This document shows, piece by piece, positions 8,298-15,397 of a stretch of 64,000 nt of DNA. The translations under genes and the position numbers were made by a program. Each line of letters opens with the position of its first letter. Position 1 is the first letter of the stretch. This DNA is from Streptomyces varsoviensis (GTDB taxonomy: Bacteria; Actinomycetota; Actinomycetes; Streptomycetales; Streptomycetaceae). The stretch covers positions 171,042 through 235,041 of the forward strand of contig NZ_JOBF01000009.1 in NCBI RefSeq assembly GCF_000718635.1. The letters run 5' to 3'. Below the pieces are notes generated by a model, which was given only the letters and a program-made list of their open reading frames with translations, was not told the DNA's origin and did no database searches.

Positions 8298-11200
8298 ATG
8301 TCAGTGGGCTGTGCGATGCTCGGCGATGTGCGGACCACCTCTGTCAGCCCGGTGTTCGTCGGCCGCGCCGCGGAACTCGCGGCGCTCGCCGACGCGCTCG
8401 ACCGCGCCGCCGCGGGCGAGCCGCAGGCGCTGCTCGTCGGCGGTGAGGCAGGCGTCGGGAAGACCCGCCTCATCGAGGAGTTCCTGGCCGCCGCCCGCGC
8501 GGCCGACGCCGTCACCGCGGTCGGCGGCTGCGTGGAGCTCGGCGCCGACGGCCTGCCGTTCGCCCCCGTCTCCACCGCCCTGCGCGCCCTGCGCCGACAG
8601 CTCGGGGACGCCCTCGCCGAGGCCGCCGCGGGCCAGGAGGGCGAACTGGCCCGGCTGCTGCCCGAGCTGGGCGAGACCTCCCCCGAGTCGCGCGGCGAGG
8701 ACGGCCGCGCCCGGCTCTTCGAGCTGACCGCCCGGCTGCTGGAGCGGCTCGCCGCCGACCGCACCCTCGTCGTCGCCCTCGAAGACCTGCACTGGGCCGA
8801 CCGCTCCACCCGCGAACTGCTCGGCTACCTCCTCCGCTCCCTCGCCCACGCCCGCCTCGTCATCGTCGCCACCTACCGCTCCGACGACCTCCACCGCCGC
8901 CACCCGCTGCGGCCCTTCCTCGCCGAGCTGGACCGGATGCGCACGGTCCGCCGCGTCGAGCTGCCGCGCTTCACCCGCGCCGAGGTGGGCGACCAGCTCA
9001 CCGGGATCACGGGGCGCCGGCCCGGCCGCCCGCTGCTCGACCGCGTCTTCGAGCGCTCCGACGGCAACGCCTTCTTCGTGGAGGAGCTGGCCCGCTCCCT
9101 CGCCGACGAGGACGGCCCCGGCCCCGGCGGACCGCGCGGCGAATCACTCAGCGAATCACTGCGCGAGCTGCTGCTCGTCCGCGTCGAAGCGCTGCCGGGG
9201 GACGCCCAGGCCGTGGTGCGCGCCGCCGCCGAGGGCGGCTCCGCCGTCGAGTACGACCTGCTCCGCGCGGTCGCCGGCCTCGACGAGGACGCCCTCATCG
9301 AGGCCCTGCGGGCCGCCGTCGGCGCCGGCATCCTGCTCCCCACCCCCGACGGCGACGGCTACCGCTTCCGGCACTCCCTGGTCCGCGAGGCCGTCGGCGA
9401 CGACCTGCTGCCCGGCGAGCGCTCCCGCCTCCACCGGCGCTACGCGCACGCCCTGGAGGCCGACCCCGCGCTCGTACGGGCGGAGGAGCGCCCCGCCCGC
9501 CTCGCCAGCTACTGGTACCACGCGCACGACCCGGCGAAGGCGCTGCCCGCCACCCTCGAAGCGGCCGTGCACTCCCGGCGCCGCTACGCCTACGCCGAAC
9601 AACTGCGACTGCTGGACCGGGCGTTGGAGCTGTGGGAGATCGCCCCGGTCGCCGTCCGCGAGGCCCAGCGGCCCTTCGACCACGCCGACGGCTACCCCGC
9701 CCGCCGCGCCGGCGAGCCGCCGCGCCACCTCGACCTGCTGGCCGAGATCGTCGTCGCCGCCCACCTCTCGGGCGAGCAGGAGCGCGCGCTGACCGTCAGC
9801 AAGCAGGCGCTGCGCGACCTGGACGAGGACCGCGCCCCGCTGCGGGCCGCCTGGTTCTGGAACCAGCGCGCCAAACAGATGGAAGGGCTGGCCCGCGGCG
9901 ACGGCCGGGCCGAGCTGGACCGGGCCCAGGAACTGGTGCGCGGACTGCCGCCGTCCCCCGTGCACGCCGAGGTGCTGGCGCTGGCCGCGGCCCTGGCCGC
10001 GACCCACACCCCCGGGCCGGAGACCTTCGCCAAGGCGGAGCGCGCCGTCGAGTTCGCCCGGCTCGTCGGAGCGGAGGGCATCGAGCTGAACGCGCGCCTC
10101 ACGCTGGGCGGGCTCACGGCCGAGGCCGGGGACGTGACGGGCGGACTCGCCGAGATGCGCGCGGTCCGCGACCGCGTCGTCGAGCTCGGCCGCGCCGGCG
10201 TGCTGAGCCACATCGGCGTCCTGGGGCGCTGCTACACCAACCTGGCCTCCGCGCTGGAGAGCGTCGGCCGGTCGGCGGAGGCCGTCGAGGCGACGGTCGA
10301 GGGCATCGAGGTACTGACCGGCTTCGGCCTGCCCGACGCACAGGCATGGGTGGTCGCGAACCAGGCCAACGCACTCTTCTCGCTGGGGCGTTGGGACGAG
10401 GCGGAGCGGGCGGCGCTGGAGACCCGCCGGCTCGCCCGGACCGCCAAGCCGCGCGGCACCGCCGCCGGCCGGCTCACCAAGATCGCGCTGGCCCGGGGCG
10501 ACTGGGCGACGGCCGAGCGCGAGCTGGCCACCGCCCGCGAGCACTACGGCCGGCACGACCCGCAGCCGCAGCACACCCTCGCCCTCGCGCGCTACACCCT
10601 CGAACTCGCCGCCGCGCGCGGCCGGATCGAGGAGGTCCGCGCGGTACTGGACGAGGCGTCCGAGATCGGGCTCCCGCCCACCGCCGCGCCCTACGTCTGG
10701 CCGCTGCTCCTCGCCGCCGCCACCGCCGAGGCCGACGCGCGGGGGCTGCCGCGCGCCGACGCGGGCCGGGCGGAGACCCTGCGCCGGATCAGACGGGCGG
10801 CGAAGGCGACGGCCCAGCCGGTGCCGCTCTGGCAGGCCCATGCCCTGCTGCTGGAGGCCGAGGTCCGGCGGGCGGAGGGCATCGGCGACCCCGCGCGCTG
10901 GATGGCGGCGGCCGACGCCCTGGAGCCGCTGGAGCGGCCCTACGAGCTGGCGCGGGCCCGCCACCGGTGGGCGGAGGCGCTGCTCGCCGAGGGCGGCGGC
11001 GCGGCCCGGGAACAGGCGGCCGGGCTGCTGGCGCGGGCCCATTTTGTCGCCGCCGCGCTCGGCGCCCGGCCACTGCGCGAGGATCTGGAGCAGTTGGCCG
11101 CCCGCGCCCGGCTGCCGTTGGAGGGGCCGCCGGCCGCGGAGCCCGCCGCCCCGGCGCCTCCCGCTGGTCCTGTCGATGATCCGGCCGAGTCGTTCGGCCT

Positions 11201-11402
11201 GACGCCCCGCGAGCGCGATGTCCTGCGGCTCGTCGCGGCGGGCCGCAGCAACCGGCGGATAGCCGAGGAACTGTTCATCTCGCCGAAGACGGCGAGCGTG
11301 CACGTCTCCAACATCCTGGCGAAGCTGGGCGTGTCGGGGCGCGGCGAGGCGGGCGCGCTGGCGCACCGGCTGCGCCTGTTCGGCGCTCCGGAGAACGCTT
11401 GA
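8298..11402 (+). CDS. Large ATP-binding LuxR-family (LAL) transcriptional regulator
   Basis: A 1034-residue regulator with an N-terminal AAA/STAND ATPase, a long helical repeat middle and a C-terminal LuxR-type DNA-binding domain. Walker A GGEAGVGKT is near residue 47, and Walker B LVVALEDLHWADRST follows near residue 155. The central 400-940 region is Ala/Leu/Arg-rich and tetratricopeptide-like. The HTH spans about residues 967-1030 (LTPRERDVLRLVAAGRSNRRIAEELF). The family is found as pathway-specific or sugar-responsive activators; no adjacent cluster tells the target here. The start is uncertain: ATG 8298, ATG 8316 and GTG 8328 are all in frame and none has a strong ribosome-binding site; GTG 8328 begins just before the conserved VFVGR. 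Confidence 0.9.
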   Translation: MSVGCAMLGDVRTTSVSPVFVGRAAELAALADALDRAAAGEPQALLVGGEAGVGKTRLIEEFLAAARAADAVTAVGGCVELGADGLPFAPVSTALRALRRQLGDALAEAAAGQEGELARLLPELGETSPESRGEDGRARLFELTARLLERLAADRTLVVALEDLHWADRSTRELLGYLLRSLAHARLVIVATYRSDDLHRRHPLRPFLAELDRMRTVRRVELPRFTRAEVGDQLTGITGRRPGRPLLDRVFERSDGNAFFVEELARSLADEDGPGPGGPRGESLSESLRELLLVRVEALPGDAQAVVRAAAEGGSAVEYDLLRAVAGLDEDALIEALRAAVGAGILLPTPDGDGYRFRHSLVREAVGDDLLPGERSRLHRRYAHALEADPALVRAEERPARLASYWYHAHDPAKALPATLEAAVHSRRRYAYAEQLRLLDRALELWEIAPVAVREAQRPFDHADGYPARRAGEPPRHLDLLAEIVVAAHLSGEQERALTVSKQALRDLDEDRAPLRAAWFWNQRAKQMEGLARGDGRAELDRAQELVRGLPPSPVHAEVLALAAALAATHTPGPETFAKAERAVEFARLVGAEGIELNARLTLGGLTAEAGDVTGGLAEMRAVRDRVVELGRAGVLSHIGVLGRCYTNLASALESVGRSAEAVEATVEGIEVLTGFGLPDAQAWVVANQANALFSLGRWDEAERAALETRRLARTAKPRGTAAGRLTKIALARGDWATAERELATAREHYGRHDPQPQHTLALARYTLELAAARGRIEEVRAVLDEASEIGLPPTAAPYVWPLLLAAATAEADARGLPRADAGRAETLRRIRRAAKATAQPVPLWQAHALLLEAEVRRAEGIGDPARWMAAADALEPLERPYELARARHRWAEALLAEGGGAAREQAAGLLARAHFVAAALGARPLREDLEQLAARARLPLEGPPAAEPAAPAPPAGPVDDPAESFGLTPRERDVLRLVAAGRSNRRIAEELFISPKTASVHVSNILAKLGVSGRGEAGALAHRLRLFGAPENA

Positions 11403-11425
11403 GCGGACGGGCGGGGACGTCCGGC

Positions 11426-11456
11426 ACCCGCCCGGGCGCTCGTCCCGGGCCCGGGT
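11426..11456. terminator. Hairpin between convergent genes
   Basis: ACCCG/CCCGGG arms around CGCTCGT pair with CCCGGG/CCCGGGT. It lies between the LAL gene and the convergent DUF6191-like gene, so it could end both transcripts. There is no U run. Confidence 0.4.
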
Positions 11457-11620
11457 CAGTGTTCCTGTGGCCGTATGACGACGTGGCCCGAGTCGAGGTC
11501 TATGGGGCCGTGGCCGGAGGAGCCGTCGCCGACGTCCTCGCGGGTCAGCTCCAGGCGGTTGCGCTCTTCCTCGGTGTGCTTGCGGCCAGGAGCGAAGATC
11601 GCTTCGAAGATGTTGAACAT
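11456..11620 (-). CDS. Small conserved protein, DUF6191-like
   Basis: A 54-residue protein starting MFNIFEAIFAPGRKHTEEER. I chose the start at 11620 because a GGGGG ribosome-binding site lies 6 bases ahead and the sequence from there resembles the short DUF6191 family as I recall it (FxxIFEAIFAPGRKHT...LELTREDVGD). A 12-residue upstream extension is open but unsupported. The helix-rich N-terminus with Phe/Ile and a charged C-terminal half suggests a small cytosolic protein. Function unknown. Confidence 0.65.
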   Translation of the reverse strand: MFNIFEAIFAPGRKHTEEERNRLELTREDVGDGSSGHGPIDLDSGHVVIRPQEH

Positions 11621-11722
11621 CTGAACCCCCGTTGGAGTGGTGGTCCCCTCGTACATTGTACGGCGGTGGCCGGGAAACGCGCCGGGACGACGAAAGCCCT
11701 GGTCAGGTAGTGGCCCTCCGGG

Positions 11723-12883
11723 TCAGGTGACCGACAGGCGGAGGAGGCGGTCGTCGTCGCCCGTCGGGTCGCCGCGGCCGTCGGTGTCGCTCGTGGTCAG
11801 CCACAGGCCGCCGTCGTCCGTGGGGACGACCGTGCGCAGCCGCCCGTACTTCTTCTCCAGGAAGGACTGCGGCTCGGCCACCGGCCGCGCGCCGTTGAGG
11901 GGCACGCGCCACAGCCGCTCGCCGCGCAGCCCCGCCATCCACAGCGAGCCCTTGGCGTAGGCCAGGCCGCTGGGGGACGCCTCCGACGTCTTCCACTGCT
12001 CGACCGGTGCCACGTAGCCGCTCCTGTCGCCCTTGCCCTCGACGAGCGGCCAGCCGTAGTTCTTGCCCGGTTCGACGAGGTTCAGCTCGTCCCAGGTGTC
12101 CTGGCCGAACTCGCTGGCCCACAGCCGTTTGTCCGCGTCCCAGGCGAGGCCCTGCACATTGCGGTGGCCGAGCGTGTAGATCACCGAGTCCGGGCGGGGG
12201 TTGCCCTCGGCGGGCCGGCCGTCGGGCGTCATCCGCAGGATCTTCCCGCCGAAGGACTTCTCGTCCTGCGCGAGGTCGCGCTGCCCGCTCTCGCCCGTAC
12301 CCACGTACAGCATCTTGTCCGGGCCGAACGCGATCCGCCCGCCGTTGTGGTTCGAACCCTTCGGGATACCGCGGAAGACCGTGTCCGGCGCCCCGAGCCG
12401 GCTGCCGGCCGGCTTCTTCTCGTCGTAGGACATGCGGGCGACGCGGTTGTCGGAGTCGGTGGTGAAGTAGGCGTACACCATGTGGTCCGAGCCGTAGTCC
12501 GGGGAGAGCGCGATGCCCAGGAGGCCCCCCTCGCCCGCCGCCGCGACGCCCGGCACGGTGCCCAGCTCCGTCTGGCCGCCGTCCTTGGCGCTCACCCGGA
12601 GGATCTTCCCGGTGTCGCGGGAGGAGACCAGCAGATCTCCGCCGGGCAGCGGCGCGAGCCCCCAAGGGGACTTGAGCTTGGTGGCGACCGTACGCTCCAC
12701 CCGGACCGAGCCCTTGGCGGGCGCGACGGCCGCCGCCGAAGCGCCGTCCCCGGAAGGGGAGCCGCTGCCCGCGGGACCGGTGGCCCTGCGCTCGCCGGGG
12801 AAGCCGTCGCCCCCCGAGGAGCAGCCTCCTACGAGCAGCAGGGAGGCGGTGGCCAGCGCGGCGGTGACGGTGATGCGTCGCAC
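11723..12883 (-). CDS. Lipoprotein sugar dehydrogenase, PQQ-dependent GSDH/sorbosone type
   Basis: A 386-residue beta-propeller protein of the glucose/sorbosone dehydrogenase family. The N-terminus is a lipoprotein signal with lipobox LVGGC at about residues 17-21, so it should be anchored outside the membrane. Family motifs seen include KSPWGLAPLPGGDLLVSSRDTG, GGLLGIALSPDYGSDHMVYAYFT, NHNGGRIAFGPD and LYVGTGESG. Members oxidise aldose or related sugars with PQQ. Whether this species makes PQQ cannot be judged here, and some homologues may not be enzymes. It is transcribed alone. Confidence 0.85.
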   Translation of the reverse strand: MRRITVTAALATASLLLVGGCSSGGDGFPGERRATGPAGSGSPSGDGASAAAVAPAKGSVRVERTVATKLKSPWGLAPLPGGDLLVSSRDTGKILRVSAKDGGQTELGTVPGVAAAGEGGLLGIALSPDYGSDHMVYAYFTTDSDNRVARMSYDEKKPAGSRLGAPDTVFRGIPKGSNHNGGRIAFGPDKMLYVGTGESGQRDLAQDEKSFGGKILRMTPDGRPAEGNPRPDSVIYTLGHRNVQGLAWDADKRLWASEFGQDTWDELNLVEPGKNYGWPLVEGKGDRSGYVAPVEQWKTSEASPSGLAYAKGSLWMAGLRGERLWRVPLNGARPVAEPQSFLEKKYGRLRTVVPTDDGGLWLTTSDTDGRGDPTGDDDRLLRLSVT

Positions 12884-12970
12884 GGTGAATCCTCTCGCCG
12901 GGGCGGAACGCGGTCCTGTTCCTTATACACCGGGGTCGCGGCGGGGTCCCGGCACGCGCCCCGGCCGCCG

Positions 12971-13047
12971 GTGCCGCACGGGCCGCCTGGGCCGTACGGG
13001 CCGCCGGTGCCGACCGCCCCGTGCCGTACGGGCCGCCTGGGCCGTAC
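12971..13047 (+). repeat. Direct repeat pair, 27 bp, 50-bp period
   Basis: Bases 12971-12997 and 13021-13047 are identical but for one base. They lie in the 296-base gap between the sugar dehydrogenase and the aldo/keto reductase. The whole gap is rich in GTACGG/GGGCCG words; I see no gene in it. Confidence 0.7.
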
Positions 13048-13179
13048 TGGCCGACTTCACGCGGCCGTACGCGCCACACTCCGGCGTACGCCCCCAGGAG
13101 CCGCCCACAGAAGCCCCCCACAGGAGACCTCCCAGGGTGTGCCCCTCCCCGGCCGCCCCGTCAGCCACAAAAGCCGGTC

Positions 13180-14172
13180 TCAGGCCCAGGAGTCCCGTAC
13201 CGGCGGCAGGGCCGAGATCTCCGCGAAGTCCTCATGCGTCAGCCGCAGTCCGGCGGCGCCCGCGTTCTGCACCGCCCACCGCTCCTTCTTCGTCCCCGGC
13301 ACCGGCACCACGTGCGGGCCCTGCGCCAGCACCCACGCCAGCGCCACCTGCGCCGCCGTCGCCCCATGCCGCTCGGCGACCCGCCGCAGCCCCGCCACGA
13401 TCGGCTGGTTCGCGGCCATCATCTCGGCCGTGAAGCGCGGATGCCGGGCCCGTACGTCGTCCGGTTCGAACCCCTGCCCCGGCGTCAGCGTCCCGCTGAG
13501 GAAGCCGTTGCCCAGCGGCATCGCCGCCAGCACGCCGACGCCCCGCGCCGCGCACCACGGCACCAGCGCGTCCAGCGCCTCCGGCGACCACACCGACAGC
13601 TCGGCCTGCACACAGCTCACCGGGAAGACCTGCTGGAGGCGCGCCAACTGACGGATCGTGGTGTCGTACAGGCCGCCGCCCGCCCGCCGGTGCGCCCGCG
13701 CACCCACGGCGCACAGCCCCAGCGAGCGGACCTTGCCGGCCGCGACCAGTTCCGCCATCGCCCCCCAGGTCTCCTCGATCGGCACCTCGGGGTCGGGCCG
13801 GTGCAACTGGTACAGGTCGATGGCGTCGGTCTGGAGCCGCCGCAGCGACGCGTCGCAGGCGCGTTTCACATAGCCGGGGCGGCCGTTGGCCACGATGTGC
13901 TGCTCGCCGACGAGCAGCCCGCACTTGGTGGAGACGAAGACGTCCGGGCGCCGCTGCCGCAGCACCCGCCCCAACAGCAGCTCATTGGTGAACGGCCCGT
14001 ACATGTCGGCGGTGTCCAGCAGGTTCACGCCCGCGTCCAGCGCGGCGTGCACGGCCCGCAGCGCGCCCTCGCCGCTCTGCTGCGAGGCGGTGTACGCCCA
14101 GTGCATGGGCATGCAGCCGAGGCCGATCGCGCCCACTTCGAGCGCCGACGCGCCGATTCTCCTGCGCTCCAC
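13180..14172 (-). CDS. Aldo/keto reductase
   Basis: A 330-residue NADPH-dependent oxidoreductase with a TIM-barrel fold. The catalytic tetrad is visible: Asp and Tyr in LLDTADMYGPF, Lys in VSTKCG, and His in YQLHRPD. The C-terminus carries the cofactor motif VVPVPGTKK. The start is GTG 14172 with AAGG five bases ahead. It is divergent from the hydroxyacid dehydrogenase gene (75-bp gap), and the two may share a promoter region. The substrate is unknown; the family reduces a wide range of aldehydes and ketones. Confidence 0.92.
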   Translation of the reverse strand: MERRRIGASALEVGAIGLGCMPMHWAYTASQQSGEGALRAVHAALDAGVNLLDTADMYGPFTNELLLGRVLRQRRPDVFVSTKCGLLVGEQHIVANGRPGYVKRACDASLRRLQTDAIDLYQLHRPDPEVPIEETWGAMAELVAAGKVRSLGLCAVGARAHRRAGGGLYDTTIRQLARLQQVFPVSCVQAELSVWSPEALDALVPWCAARGVGVLAAMPLGNGFLSGTLTPGQGFEPDDVRARHPRFTAEMMAANQPIVAGLRRVAERHGATAAQVALAWVLAQGPHVVPVPGTKKERWAVQNAGAAGLRLTHEDFAEISALPPVRDSWA

Positions 14173-14247
14173 CTGGCCTTACCCCTCCCGTTCCCGGCCA
14201 CCCAAACTAACCTCTGCCGACCGGGGCGTTTCGCATAGCCTCATGTC

Positions 14248-15210
14248 ATGAGCGCAGATGACGACGGCTTCGCCCGCCCGCTGGCCTGGCTCCCCGTGCC
14301 GGCCGAGGAGATCGACGGACTCCCCGAGGAACTGGACTACGCGCGGTGGGACGGCGAGGCGGAGTTCCCCACCGACCCGGCCCGCTGCGCGTTCTACGCC
14401 GTCCCGTACCTCAAGAAGCCCGAGGTGTGCCTGCGGCCGCTGCCGCGGATGACGGGCGTACGGGTGGTGCAGACGCTCACCGCGGGCGTCGAGCACATGC
14501 TGCCCGCCGTCCCGGACCTCCCGGCGGGCGCGCGGCTGTGCAACGCCCGCGGCCTGCACGACACGAGCACGGCGGAGCTCGCGCTGACCCTCATCCTGGC
14601 CTCCCTGCGCGGTGTGCCCGACTTCGTGCGCGCCCAGGACGCGGGGGAGTGGCGGCAGGGGTTCCGGCCGGCGCTCGCCGACAAGCGCGTGCTCATCGTC
14701 GGCTACGGCGCGATCGGCGCCGCGATCGAGGACCGGCTCGCGCCGTTCGAGTGCGAGCGGGTGACGCGCGTCGCGCGCTCCGCCCGTACCACCGCGCGCG
14801 GGCCGGTGCACGCCTTCACCGACCTGCCCGAACTCCTGCCCGACGCCGATGTCGTGATCCTCGCGACGCCCCTCACCGACGAGACCCGCCACCTCGCCGG
14901 CGCGGCCTTCCTCGCGCGGATGAAGGACGGCGCGCTCCTGGTGAACATCGCGCGCGGCCGGATCGTCGACACCGAGGCGCTGCTGGCCGAGACGGGCAGC
15001 GGCCGGCTGCGGGCCGCCCTCGATGTCACCGACCCGGAGCCGCTGCCCGCCGGGCACCCGCTGTGGAGCTCGCCCGGCGTGCTCATCACGCCGCACGTGG
15101 GCGGCCCGTCGTCGGCCTTCGCGCCGCGGGCCAAGAAGATCCTGCGCGAGCAGTTGCGGCGGTTCGCCGACGGAGATCCGGTGCTGAACGTCGTGGCTAC
15201 CGCTACCTGA
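14248..15210 (+). CDS. D-isomer-specific 2-hydroxyacid dehydrogenase
   Basis: A 320-residue NAD(P)-dependent enzyme that interconverts a 2-keto acid and its D-2-hydroxy acid. The Rossmann motif is VGYGAIGAAIEDRL. The catalytic Arg is in LVNIARGRIVDTEAL, the Glu in DVTDPEPLPAGH, and the His in LITPHVGGPSS. The protein ends without a regulatory ACT domain, unlike SerA in this window, so it is a simple dehydrogenase of unknown substrate, possibly of the glyoxylate/hydroxypyruvate type. Confidence 0.92.
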   Translation: MSADDDGFARPLAWLPVPAEEIDGLPEELDYARWDGEAEFPTDPARCAFYAVPYLKKPEVCLRPLPRMTGVRVVQTLTAGVEHMLPAVPDLPAGARLCNARGLHDTSTAELALTLILASLRGVPDFVRAQDAGEWRQGFRPALADKRVLIVGYGAIGAAIEDRLAPFECERVTRVARSARTTARGPVHAFTDLPELLPDADVVILATPLTDETRHLAGAAFLARMKDGALLVNIARGRIVDTEALLAETGSGRLRAALDVTDPEPLPAGHPLWSSPGVLITPHVGGPSSAFAPRAKKILREQLRRFADGDPVLNVVATAT

Positions 15211-15397
15211 GGCCACGCACAGGTACCGTCCGCATGCGCCCGGTGTCCGCAACCCCGCTGGTAGTCACGCTGTGTAGATAAGCTATGTCCCTGAGTGACG
15301 AGTCTGGTGTATCGTCCCGAGCGGGGGCTGCGCCGGGCACCGTACGGCGGCAGCGAAGGACCGGAACTCAAGGGGGGCGACGGGCGATGCACGGCCT

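Noticed and set aside
13467..13484. GGTTCGAACCCC, resembling a tRNA T-loop
   Set aside because: It lies inside the aldo/keto reductase coding sequence and no cloverleaf or acceptor stem can be built around it. The similar word near 12351 is also coding.
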